64,000 nucleotides of DNA from contig PLZS01000101.1 in NCBI GenBank assembly GCA_003153555.1, positions 1-64,000 of the forward strand, read 5' to 3'. The stretch is from Candidatus Melainabacteria bacterium. Its GTDB lineage: Bacteria > Cyanobacteriota > Vampirovibrionia > Obscuribacterales > Obscuribacteraceae. The notes below the pieces were generated by a model, which saw only the letters and a program-made list of their open reading frames with translations, had not been told where the DNA came from and did no database searches. A program made the position numbers and the translations under genes. Below are positions 39,517 through 48,585 of this stretch, piece by piece. Each line of letters opens with the position of its first letter. Positions within the stretch are counted from its first letter, which is position 1.

Positions 39517-40943
39517 CAAAAGCGCTGTTAGCTGTATATCAGAATCCGTCCTTTGCCTTCGTACAGTTGGCTGCTCTGTTAATTGCATTTTGGCCAGTTT
39601 GGCATTGGTATTGCGAACGCCTGTTCGATCGTTCGGATGAGCCCCTCGGCATAGTTGCCTTAATTACAGTGTTGTCCTTAGCTGGATGGAGATACCTAGC
39701 AAGCGAACGAGGCGGAATTAAAAGTCCCACCACCCCTATGTCAGAAGACTCTATGTGCAAGATTGTTACTCTGTCGATGCTCATTTGCTCGTATTGCCTG
39801 ATTCTGCCCATCGCCTCGCCCATGGTGAGCGCTTTGTTTGCTATGGCGGTTATTGGAATTTGCTTGTGTCGTGCAGACAATAGATATCGCCCCATATTTG
39901 GTGACAGCGCCCTAATCATTCTTTCATTGCCCATGGTGGCGTCATTGAATTTTTACTTGGGCTATCCAATGAGAGTGCTTGCCTGCCATCTAGCGTCAGC
40001 AATGCTCAATCTTGGTGGACTGGCTGTAAGCGCGCAAGGAACGGAGATCCTTTCGAACAATTCAATAGTTGGAATAGATCCACCTTGCAGTGGCATCAAA
40101 ATGTTGTGGGTTGCCCTTTACCTAACAGCCACGTTTGCATCAGTGCGCGGTTTGAAGACTCTGCCGACAATTAAGGTCTTGGTGTTGTCTCTGGTGGCTG
40201 CGATTGCCGCTAATGCCTTACGAGTCAGTTCTTTGTTTTACGTCGAATCTGGCATCATTGAAGTAGGGACCGCCTGGCATAGCATCGTTCACTCGGGTGT
40301 CGGAGTGGCGGTCTTCGCGCTATCTGCAGCAGTGCTGATGAAAATTACATACAGTCTGCCTGAATCTGAGCTCATTCAACAAATCGCAACGCCGAAAACT
40401 CAGACACCTGATGCTACAGCCAAACATGCACCAATCCTGATCATAAGCTTTATCTCTTTATGCATGTTGGCGGCATCCATACCGCTCATTTACAGGTCAG
40501 AACCAATCAAGGAGAGCAATAGTGTGTTTGCTGGTTGGCCAACTCAATTCGAAGGACAAAGGCTGCAACAAGTGAAGTTGTCGGAATTGACTGAACGATT
40601 TGCCCAGGAGTTTCCGGGCAAAATCGCAGTTTACACAACGGGCAAGAGCAGAATTGTCTACAGATGGGTGACTCAAGCGACAAGACAGCTACATCCATCA
40701 TCCACATGTTACAAAGCCAGTGGTTACGAAATCAAATGGCTTCCTGAAAATTTAGACGCGAACAACAATAAATGGGCCGCATTCGAGGCCACAAAAGGAT
40801 CCGAAAAGCTTCTGGTCCGCGAACGCCTATTCGATCAAGAAGGTCACAGCTGGACCGATGTGTCGTCATGGTATTGGTCAGCCGTGCTAAATCAGTCAAA
40901 ATCTCCCTGGTGGTCAGTATCGGTAGCCGAACGCATTGAGTAA
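39513..40943 (+). CDS. Exosortase family transpeptidase with C-terminal exosortase-associated domain
   Basis: Multi-TM; GIDPPCSGIKMLW (Cys), ANALRVSSLFYVE (Arg), AWHSIVHSGVGV (His). Confidence 0.85.
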   Translation: MTKALLAVYQNPSFAFVQLAALLIAFWPVWHWYCERLFDRSDEPLGIVALITVLSLAGWRYLASERGGIKSPTTPMSEDSMCKIVTLSMLICSYCLILPIASPMVSALFAMAVIGICLCRADNRYRPIFGDSALIILSLPMVASLNFYLGYPMRVLACHLASAMLNLGGLAVSAQGTEILSNNSIVGIDPPCSGIKMLWVALYLTATFASVRGLKTLPTIKVLVLSLVAAIAANALRVSSLFYVESGIIEVGTAWHSIVHSGVGVAVFALSAAVLMKITYSLPESELIQQIATPKTQTPDATAKHAPILIISFISLCMLAASIPLIYRSEPIKESNSVFAGWPTQFEGQRLQQVKLSELTERFAQEFPGKIAVYTTGKSRIVYRWVTQATRQLHPSSTCYKASGYEIKWLPENLDANNNKWAAFEATKGSEKLLVRERLFDQEGHSWTDVSSWYWSAVLNQSKSPWWSVSVAERIE

Positions 40944-40972
40944 AATGGTCTGACCAGCCAGGATTTTTAGCG

Positions 40973-41264
40973 ATGCAATTTCAAATTCTAGTATTCGATG
41001 GCTTCGAGGAAATGGACGTCTTCGTTCTGCCACATCAAACCTATCGCTTTTAGAAGAGCTTCATCAAGGCGGCGTAAATGTTATCCAAGCACGGGTTGTG
41101 GACGACGGCGATATCATCACTGCCGGTGGTATCACAAGCAGTCTCGATTTAGGAGTCTGGTTAGTACAAGATTTTCCGGTGTGGACAAAGCCCTGGAAGT
41201 TTCACGCAAACTTGAGTTTGAACCAAGAGGTTGCGTCTGGCAGAGTAAGGAGAATGACATTTGA
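40973..41264 (+). pseudogene. DJ-1/PfpI family pseudogene (internal deletion plus frameshift)
   Basis: MQFQILVFDGFEEMDVF (frame 2) / SLLEELHQGGVNVIQARVVDDGDIITAGGITSSLDLGVWLVQDF (frame 1) / SGVDKALEVSRKLEFEPRGCVWQ (frame 0). Confidence 0.85.
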
Positions 41265-41590
41265 ACAACGCATTTGGACTCAAAAGAAAAACGGAGCAAT
41301 CCTTAGTGCAAGCACAGAAACTAATTGCGGGCGGTGATTATGCTGCCGCAGAACAAATACTCAAAACAGCATTGGATGTTTGGCGAAGCAACTCAGGAGC
41401 GAGGCAAGATGAGGGACCTCTGATTATCGGGTTGGGCAAATGCTTAGAAGCCCAACGAAAATACGAAGACGCGTATGAGCTCTATATGGAATCGCTGAAC
41501 AATTTGACTGGTAAAACCTATGACGACGTGTACACAAGTTTTCTGTATTTGAATGAACGAATGGGAACGTTCACGAAAAAAGATTACTGA
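41261..41590 (+). CDS. TPR-like protein
   Basis: AQKLIAGGDYAAAEQILKTALDVWR...LGKCLEAQRKYEDAYELYMESL; TTG start. Confidence 0.6.
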   Translation: MNNAFGLKRKTEQSLVQAQKLIAGGDYAAAEQILKTALDVWRSNSGARQDEGPLIIGLGKCLEAQRKYEDAYELYMESLNNLTGKTYDDVYTSFLYLNERMGTFTKKDY

Positions 41591-41686
41591 ACTCGATTCG
41601 ATTCAACACTTGATTAAGTGTGGGCTGGTCTCTAGCCTTCACGAGTGATCGTTGTGTAATGGTGCCATCAGCTTTGGAGAAACACC

Positions 41687-42220
41687 ATGAAACGAAATCT
41701 CATCGCGAGCTTGTTGCTCGCGTCATTGTCAGCGGCGCCTGCATGTTTTGCCACCGACGATACCGTAGACTTCTTTTACGGACAAACAGGATATGAGGAA
41801 AATGCTCTGATAATGGTTCCCGATGCAGAAACTCAAAAAAGGATTTACGAATCGGTGCTCACAGGTGACGCCTGGAAACTGGCATTTACTCCCAATTACA
41901 ATCTTCTCTCCAAATACGACAGCGATACCAGTCTGAATTGCAATAAATGGATTCTGATGACGATTGCAGCTGCCCGGACGCACGATTTCAACCCTAATCA
42001 TGCGCTAAACGAGATTCGACGAGGATTCGAACCGGCAAGGCTTCATCTGAATTTTATCGAGAAACAAGTCGTTAAGCACAAGCCTAATGTGCGAAGGTCA
42101 GAATTGCCAAGCCATGGTGCAATTCAGACCGTGACGCCCGAGAGCCTCTATTACTCAGGGCTTTTCACGAAACGAATCTTCACAGTTTGGCCCACTTCTT
42201 TGCCGAAGCAGAATCTGTAG
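41687..42220 (+). CDS. Secreted hypothetical protein
   Basis: Signal peptide MKRNLIASLLLASLSAAPACFA. Confidence 0.55.
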   Translation: MKRNLIASLLLASLSAAPACFATDDTVDFFYGQTGYEENALIMVPDAETQKRIYESVLTGDAWKLAFTPNYNLLSKYDSDTSLNCNKWILMTIAAARTHDFNPNHALNEIRRGFEPARLHLNFIEKQVVKHKPNVRRSELPSHGAIQTVTPESLYYSGLFTKRIFTVWPTSLPKQNL

Positions 42221-42301
42221 AATTGCATCTAATATTCTTGCCGGCGCGAGCTAGTGCGAACAGCTAGTGACCCAAACGCCCTCCGGCTATGGCTTTCGAT
42301 A

Positions 42302-42333
42302 GCATGTCTGCACCATATTAGGTGCAGACATGC
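42302..42333. repeat. 13-bp perfect inverted repeat GCATGTCTGCACC-ATATTA-GGTGCAGACATGC
   Basis: Read directly; core GCAC CATATTAG GTGC. Confidence 0.85.
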
Positions 42334-42369
42334 AAACATTGCCAGTTGCAGATTGCCGTTTAATCAGTC

Positions 42370-42385
42370 GCACTTTATATGGTGC
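42370..42385 (+). repeat. Intergenic palindrome-family member GCAC TTTATATG GTGC
   Basis: 4-8-4 arms. Confidence 0.55.
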
Positions 42386-42593
42386 AATGCATTTTTCCGG
42401 CATTTCACGCTGACTTCACTTATAAGCAACAAAACGCGAAATGGTGTGCTGTGTTGCGAATCAGAACTTTCAGATCAGTTCACTCTTTCCCATTGGAGGA
42501 ATATGTATAGCCGATCACTATATAGATATAGCAGTAACCAAAGGCATTCCTGATCAAGAATAGCTTGAACTTTGTTTCCCCCAGGTAATCGTT

Positions 42594-42896
42594 ATGTCCA
42601 ACATCGATAAAATACTGAGCTGCTGTAACTGCAACTCCTCCTTCGTTTTCACAGGCGGCGAGCAAGATTTTTTTCAGGCCAAAGGTCTGACAAATGAACC
42701 AAAACGCTGCCCTAATTGCCGCATTCTAGTGAGAGTTCAACGTAGCGGCAAAGACATAGCAACCACAGCAGAAGTCGCGTGCGCCGATTGTGGATTGCAA
42801 ACAAGAGTACCTTTTCAACCGAAAGGATACAGACCAGTCTATTGCAGCACATGCCTGCGAACACATAAAGACGAATTGGTCGCCGCTATAGTCTAG
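42594..42896 (+). CDS. Zinc-ribbon (CxxC-x-CxxC) protein
   Basis: CCNCNSSFVFTGGEQDFFQAKGLTNEPKRCPNC and CADCGLQTRVPFQPKGYRPVYCSTC. Confidence 0.8.
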   Translation: MSNIDKILSCCNCNSSFVFTGGEQDFFQAKGLTNEPKRCPNCRILVRVQRSGKDIATTAEVACADCGLQTRVPFQPKGYRPVYCSTCLRTHKDELVAAIV

Positions 42897-43419
42897 TGCC
42901 CGCCTGTTCCACAATCGCAACGCAGTTCAAGATGCGTTGTTAGAGGCTATGCGTTCTCTCTTAGCGAGATGTTCGCCTTTAACTGCAACATAATCGTCGG
43001 AGCAATTCTTCGAACATGTTATTCATGCCAGCTCTCTGCGACGAGAAGTCCATCGGAATTGGCAGGCCACGTCGGCGGACTGCGACAACTGATGAGCTGG
43101 AGTCAAAGCACAGTCCTTGAAATGTCGGTGTTCGTACGAACGTCAGTGTCGGTTGGGTTTTGGCACTAGCTAAAATACCGTAGCGTCAATTTTTTGACCA
43201 GCTTCAGCACCACTTTCGATACCAAAATGAAGATTGAAACTCTGCTTCAAACTGCTATTACACGCAAATGTATTGATTCGGCTAAGAACGAACAAATTCT
43301 TCGTATAGCAATGTATTGCAGCAATTCCACGATTTTCATCAAAATCCTAATGCAGACTGATAAAGTACATTAGGCACCCCAAAATTTTTCACGTAAACCA
43401 CAAACGCACAGGAGCATAA

Positions 43420-43821
43420 ATGAAAAGAATAGTATTAGCAGCGGCCGCCACGATGGTCTACGGCTCGGCGGCACTTGCGCAAACTTCGACCACGGCCACA
43501 CACCAATCAAACACTGCTACTAACGCAGCAGGCACAGCTCACCACTCAGCAACGACTGTCAAGCAGTCCGACGCAACTGGGCAACACGCAGCTACGACTG
43601 AACATACATCGGTTCAAGCTGGCGGCGAATCAGCTCATAAGACAACTACTTCCGAAGCGCATGCTACACCAGGTGGAACAGCGGTCCGTTCTTCGACATC
43701 GGCAAGTCATGTCTCCCCAGCCACCGGCACAGCCGTACATCACACATCGACCTCTGAAAAGACTGCATCTCCAACTGGCGCAACCTCTAACAGCAGCTCG
43801 AGTACGACCGTCGCTCACTAA
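43420..43821 (+). CDS. Secreted Thr/Ser/His/Ala-rich low-complexity protein
   Basis: Signal peptide MKRIVLAAAATMVYGSAALA and repetitive T/S/H/A composition. Confidence 0.65.
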   Translation: MKRIVLAAAATMVYGSAALAQTSTTATHQSNTATNAAGTAHHSATTVKQSDATGQHAATTEHTSVQAGGESAHKTTTSEAHATPGGTAVRSSTSASHVSPATGTAVHHTSTSEKTASPTGATSNSSSSTTVAH

Positions 43822-43841
43822 GCTGAACGATAACAATACCC

Positions 43842-43871
43842 AAAAGGAGTCGACCTCAGTCGACTCCTTTT
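43842..43871 (+). terminator. Rho-independent terminator, AAAAGGAGTCGAC-CTCA-GTCGACTCCTTTT
   Basis: 13-bp perfect stem, 4-nt loop, T-rich 3' arm, 20 bp after the stop. Confidence 0.85.
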
Positions 43872-44351
43872 CCATGTATAGATCCCGCAAAGATTGCTCT
43901 GTACTGGTTCCGCGACTGTTAACTGAATGTTATTTAACCGACGCATACTCTGGCAATAGACCTCGCTGGATTTGTCGTTAAGGAGTTTCCAAAGATAGGC
44001 ACAGTGGACTATAAACTCGACGAGATTTCCGCTGCAGAACGGAAATTGTATACACAAAAAATTAGCGACAAGCACTAAACTGCCTCGCACAAGTTATGGG
44101 TACCGGCGGCATCATCGAGAAATCGGTGGTGCCCGACCGTTTGTGGCGTTTTCGAGTCCAATCGGACTCGAACAAGTTTGCTGGCTACCGCAATGAATGG
44201 CAATTTGTCTGGCTTGACTCTGCTCCAGCAACGAAAGAGGAACCATTGGCAACTGACTACCGTCCACACCCCTCGGTGAGATGTCTGCGCAGACTGCGCA
44301 AACGGCGACCATTATTGGTATCAAACCAATCCATTAGAATTTAGGTGAAAT

Positions 44352-45023
44352 ATGACACTGTCAGTAAAGCGGATCATTCCGATCGCACTCGTTGCCGCGT
44401 TTGCATTCGGACCCCATGCCGCTCAGGCTCAAAACGACTATCAGCAAGCACAAAAGCAGCAGCAATTCCAAGACTGGGCACACAATAATCCTGATTGGAC
44501 ACGTTCCCATTCCGCTCAATATCAGAAATGGATGAAACATCCAGAATACGCCGACCAAAATCGCTCGCAATGGGAGAATTGGCGGTCTGGCAAGAACAAT
44601 AACAACAATGGCAAAAATTCATTCCAAGATTGGGCTCGAAAAAACCCGAATTGGGTTCAATCACACAATGATAGATATCAATATTTTCTGTCTCATCCCG
44701 AAGACGCAAATCGAAATCGTCATGAATGGGAAAACTGGCAGAACCCGAACACTAATGTAGCTAGTGGTGGTGGATTCGCTAACTGGATTCAGAACAACAC
44801 AGGCTGGGCGCAGGCGCATCCAGATCGACATCAATACTTCTTGCAACATCCACAAGAGGCTGATCAGAATCGCCACGAGTGGGAAAATTGGCACAATAAT
44901 CAAAATGCAGCCAACATTCCTCATCATGAAGTCGATCAAAATCTAAACAACAGCAATAAACCATTAGATGGCAGGCCTATGGATGCAAATCAAGAACATC
45001 AACAATACGAGCACAACCACTAA
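44352..45023 (+). CDS. Secreted Trp/His/Asn-rich protein with three ~40-50 aa repeats
   Basis: Repeats: FQDWAHNNPDWTRSHSAQYQKWMKHPEYADQNRSQWENW / FQDWARKNPNWVQSHNDRYQYFLSHPEDANRNRHEWENW / FANWIQNNTGWAQAHPDRHQYFLQHPQEADQNRHEWENW. Confidence 0.8.
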   Translation: MTLSVKRIIPIALVAAFAFGPHAAQAQNDYQQAQKQQQFQDWAHNNPDWTRSHSAQYQKWMKHPEYADQNRSQWENWRSGKNNNNNGKNSFQDWARKNPNWVQSHNDRYQYFLSHPEDANRNRHEWENWQNPNTNVASGGGFANWIQNNTGWAQAHPDRHQYFLQHPQEADQNRHEWENWHNNQNAANIPHHEVDQNLNNSNKPLDGRPMDANQEHQQYEHNH

Positions 45024-45169
45024 CAGCGGGCTAACTAGTTAGTTTACTAACTAGCCTATAAACAATGGGGACTTAGGCGGCTTGAGATTGTCAGGCCGCT
45101 TTGTTTCTTGGATGAGCTATCGGGCAAACGCAAACAGTCGCGAATTGATTTGACACGAATTCATTTGAT

Positions 45170-45212
45170 ACCGCATTTAGTGCAACTCAAAATGGATTGC
45201 ACTGAATGCGGT
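45170..45212. repeat. Large inverted repeat of two palindrome-family units (ACCGCATTTAGTGCAA...TTGCACTGAATGCGGT)
   Basis: 16-nt arms, 15/16 complementary, 11-nt loop. Confidence 0.75.
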
Positions 45213-45542
45213 GCAGATTGATAATTTGAAAAATGAAGGCAAACGGTCTCAAAATCCTTCCAGCCTTTACGACCTTTCGTCCTCAGTTATCAGAAACTGG
45301 CCCTTGATAAGGATGACAAGATCCAGAGAGAAGAGAAAAAGTGGCAATTTTGAGCCGATAGGCGCGCGAAATTTATCTTCCGGGGAATAAAGAATTTGTG
45401 CCCAATCCTGACCCTGAACGAATTCAAGTGTCCGATTTTGTCTTTTTACCGCCAATTTTTTCGAAAAATTCGACATAAGTGGCAGTTTTAAGGGATCTAT
45501 TGTTTGCTCTTACAGGTCGTATACTGATTAAAGCGGCTATAT

Positions 45543-46313
45543 TTGGATCTTATGGAAGAGTCCTGGCAAAACTACAAGACACTGGGAGAACGGGCTACCG
45601 GTTCTTTAAACTATCCATACGCGGAAGCCATGTGGGCAATGGCGGTTTTGATCTCCGAAGAATTCGGGGAAAAGGACCCTCGTTACTGCTTCAGCATCGA
45701 TTGGCTGAGCCATGTTTTATTAAAACAGCAAAAATACGCTTTGGCAGAAAGGTTCTTAAGTCGCTCCTGGCGCCTAAAAACGAAGGTTCTCGGGTCCAGT
45801 CAATTGGAGCTGGCCCGAACTTTGAACACCATTGCGGAGCTCTATTACCTCCAAGGCAAGTTTTCTGATGCCGAGCAACTTTGCCGTCGAGTCTATGAAG
45901 TTTACGTGCAACAGTATGGGCGCGATCATCCGAACACTCACACAGCTCTAAGCAACGCGACGTTGCTTGAGCAAACAAATGCCGCCAGGAACGCTGCTGC
46001 CGGACTACCACAAGTTCAGCCTCAAGCTCAAGTTCAGCCTCAAGCTCAAGTTCAGCCGCAAGCTCAAGTTCAACCTCAAGCTCAGTCGGCGGCTGCCCAA
46101 TCTCTGTCGCCTTCGGGCTATCCGACTGTGCAAGCTGCCGTCGCGCAACCAATTTCACCTTCACGACCCCAACCGATTCGGCCGACCGGTGGGGATAGCA
46201 AACGCAGCAAGGAAATTTGCGAAAGCTGCGGACAGCCTATTGATGGCGATGAATGCGTGCGTTGCACGAGCACCACTCTTCGTGCTTATCGCATGGACGA
46301 GAAACTAACTTAG
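45543..46313 (+). CDS. TPR protein with PQAQVQ repeat linker and C-terminal zinc ribbon (start uncertain)
   Basis: TPR units; (PQAQVQ)n; CESCGQPIDGDECVRC. Confidence 0.75.
   Translation: MDLMEESWQNYKTLGERATGSLNYPYAEAMWAMAVLISEEFGEKDPRYCFSIDWLSHVLLKQQKYALAERFLSRSWRLKTKVLGSSQLELARTLNTIAELYYLQGKFSDAEQLCRRVYEVYVQQYGRDHPNTHTALSNATLLEQTNAARNAAAGLPQVQPQAQVQPQAQVQPQAQVQPQAQSAAAQSLSPSGYPTVQAAVAQPISPSRPQPIRPTGGDSKRSKEICESCGQPIDGDECVRCTSTTLRAYRMDEKLT
46010..46085 (+). repeat. 18-bp in-frame tandem repeat (CCTCAAGCTCAAGTTCAG), about 4 copies
   Basis: Encodes PQAQVQ repeats. Confidence 0.85.
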
Positions 46314-46326
46314 TATCAAAGTAGCG

Positions 46327-46342
46327 CCATCACGTATGGTGC
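46327..46342 (-). repeat. Divergent palindrome-family member (minus: GCAC CATACGTG ATGG)
   Basis: Partial match to the family. Confidence 0.35.
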
Positions 46343-46360
46343 AAGAATCACTTCGCGCAT

Positions 46361-46738
46361 TTACTGATTTATTAGAAACGTAGCAAAATCAGCAAAGAAC
46401 TTAAATAGGTCATCTTTGTGCGGTGCAAATTCAGGAACTGTTTCAAGTGCTTCCGTCATATTGTGCATCCACGCGTCCCGTTCCGGTACACCGATGCGGA
46501 ACGGCATGTGCCTGCCTCTCATTCGTGGATGTCCACGCTCGTCACTATAAGTGGTCTGACCACCTGTTCTCTGAATCAAAAACAGGGTGAGGTGTCTTTT
46601 CGCATCGCTTAGATCTTCTGGATACAAGGGTCGCAACAGCTTATCATTTTCGACACGCGCGTAAAATTCATCTACCAATTTGTAGTAAGGCTCAGTTTGG
46701 CCGACGTGCCGGTATATGGTCGCAATGGGATCTATCAT
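46361..46738 (-). CDS. Group II truncated hemoglobin
   Basis: RHLTLFLIQRTGGQTTYSDERGHPRMRGRHMPFRIGVPERDAWMHNMTEAL. Confidence 0.9.
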   Translation of the reverse strand: MIDPIATIYRHVGQTEPYYKLVDEFYARVENDKLLRPLYPEDLSDAKRHLTLFLIQRTGGQTTYSDERGHPRMRGRHMPFRIGVPERDAWMHNMTEALETVPEFAPHKDDLFKFFADFATFLINQ

Positions 46739-46827
46739 GCGCCAATTTTAGCGCATAGAGCGTGAGCATTCGACAATCTCGATTTTCTACTATGCTAAAA
46801 TCCAAGTTTCACAGAAGGAAAACATGA

Positions 46828-47034
46828 GTGAGCGAATTAGAGCCAATTCGTCTTGATCAGTACTTGAAATTGATGAACGCGGTCAGTTCTGGCGGCGAAG
46901 CAAAGCACCTGATTCAAAGCGGACAAGTAACAGTGAATGGCGAGATTGAAACGCGTCGAGGCAGAAAACTTGCGGCTGGTGACGTTATTAAACTAGACGA
47001 ACTGGAATTCACGGTCACCATAATCGAACCCTAG
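46828..47034 (+). CDS. S4-domain RNA-binding protein (YbcJ/YaaA-like)
   Basis: IRLDQYLKLMNAVSSGGEAKHLIQSGQVTVNGEIETRRGRKLAAGDVI. Confidence 0.88.
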   Translation: MSELEPIRLDQYLKLMNAVSSGGEAKHLIQSGQVTVNGEIETRRGRKLAAGDVIKLDELEFTVTIIEP

Positions 47035-47044
47035 TTGAACCAGT

Positions 47045-47060
47045 GCACTAAATGCGATAC
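47045..47060 (+). repeat. Palindrome-family half member GCAC TAAATGCG ATAC
   Basis: TGCACTAAATGCGRTA shared with 45168..45183 (minus). Confidence 0.45.
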
Positions 47061-47735
47061 CAAATCCAAAAATGTCTTCCACGACGCATGAGATTGCATC
47101 GCAAGCTGTGCCTACAGGATGTCCATGAGTGCGTCGTACACACCAACAACAGGGTCTGCAACAACAGCTTGTCCAGCGTGCTTGAGCATTTCATAACCAT
47201 CCTTAGAAATATTTTTGACATCTTAAAGGGCATCCTGTGGATGCAACGTCAACACATCGACTGGTAAGAAGCTAATGTCTTTGCCTACATTGATCCCGTC
47301 CTTTATTGCCGAACCGGCATCCCTCAAAGAGTTGAAAGGAATCTGGACCAAGTCCCAAGCAGCCTTGCCCACCCTGAAAGCCGGATCCAAGATGGCCAAT
47401 TCCGCTATCTTTAGGCATAAAATCTCTCCGTCATTTACGAAACAGTAACCGGCGCATGTTACTGGGACGTTACCTACCTCTCAAGGTTCTGGGTGAATTG
47501 AAACAGTCCAAAAGGAAGAAGCAAGGTGATCTGCCGGTGCGATGCCACGCTGGTTCGAAATACTCTATCCCTGTTGTCGGTGTTGACTGACATATATGCG
47601 ACGAACAAAGTTCCAAAACTTAAACACAGCAAGCATCCGCAGACTAGCCCGGAGCAAATGGTCACGGGTATAGAATTTGAGCGTCAAATAGGTTACATAT
47701 GTTAGGCGACCATGAAGCGAACAAAGCGAGAAGTT

Positions 47736-48578
47736 ATGCAAAAACGGAAGTTCGGACAGACTGGTGAAGTGGTACCAGTTATAGGGCAGGGCACATACAA
47801 ATTTTCCACGACAAAAAACGAACTTGATGCCGGCATACAAGCTCTCCAGCGCGGCATTGATCTGGGCATGACGCATATTGATACTGCAGAAATGTATCGA
47901 ACAGAAGAGGTCGTCGGTGAAGCAATCAAGTCCGTTCCGCGGGAAAAGCTGTTCATTGTCAGTAAGGTGATGCCCTCCAACGCAACCTATCAAGGGACGA
48001 TTGCAGCTTGTGAAAAATCATTGAAGAATCTGGGCACCGATTATCTTGACTGCTATTTGTTGCATTGGCGTGGCTCCATTCCGCTGTCGGACACGATCAA
48101 GGGACTAGAAAGGCTAATTGATGACGGAAAAATTCGCTCAATGGGCGTTAGCAACTTCGATGTTTATGACATAGAAGAAGCGCTTGGAATCGCTACGCAC
48201 CCGATTGCTTGCAATCAGATTCTATACAATCTGTTCACTCGGGCGCCCGAGCACCAGCTTATGCCGTTATGTGCGACAAAGAAAATTGCCGTAGTTGCTT
48301 ACACACCATTCGGCAAAACACGCATTCCCGATGTTGGCACCAAAAGTGGTGATGTATTGCATGCTCTGGCTGAAAAACACGCAACAACCGTAAGGCAAAT
48401 TATGCTTTCCTTCATTGTGCGAGACGAAAATGTTTTCACGATTCCAAAAGCCTCCAGTGAACAACATGTTAGTGAAAATGCGGGAGCGGGTAAGGTCATT
48501 CTTGAGGAAGAAGACATCAAGCAACTTGATCAGGTCTTCCCAATGCCGAAGAACAGCGAACCCTTGGAGATGAACTGA
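47736..48578 (+). CDS. Aldo/keto reductase
   Basis: GIDLGMTHIDTAEMYRTEEVVGEAI, YLDCYLLHWRG, MGVSNFDV. Confidence 0.92.
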   Translation: MQKRKFGQTGEVVPVIGQGTYKFSTTKNELDAGIQALQRGIDLGMTHIDTAEMYRTEEVVGEAIKSVPREKLFIVSKVMPSNATYQGTIAACEKSLKNLGTDYLDCYLLHWRGSIPLSDTIKGLERLIDDGKIRSMGVSNFDVYDIEEALGIATHPIACNQILYNLFTRAPEHQLMPLCATKKIAVVAYTPFGKTRIPDVGTKSGDVLHALAEKHATTVRQIMLSFIVRDENVFTIPKASSEQHVSENAGAGKVILEEEDIKQLDQVFPMPKNSEPLEMN

Positions 48579-48585
48579 ACAGCCA

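Noticed and set aside
43475-43981. 168-aa plus-strand ORF rich in Q/L/R
   Set aside because: Alternate frame of the Thr/Ser/His-rich gene 43420..43821, running through its terminator hairpin; compositional artefact
46010-46085. Possible CRISPR-like direct repeats
   Set aside because: Contiguous 18-bp in-frame coding repeats without spacers; no cas genes anywhere in the window
45691-46164. 157-aa minus-strand ORF with ELELEAELELEAE repeats
   Set aside because: Antisense reading of the PQAQVQ tandem repeat; the sense TPR/zinc-ribbon frame is clearly the real gene
47230-47480. Minus-strand open frame ...CFVNDGEILCLKIAELAILDPAFRVGKAAWDLVQIPFNSLRDAGSAIKDGINVGKDISFLPVDVLTLHPQDAL*
   Set aside because: Protein-like composition but no start codon or RBS identified and no family recognised; may be a remnant, not supportable as a feature
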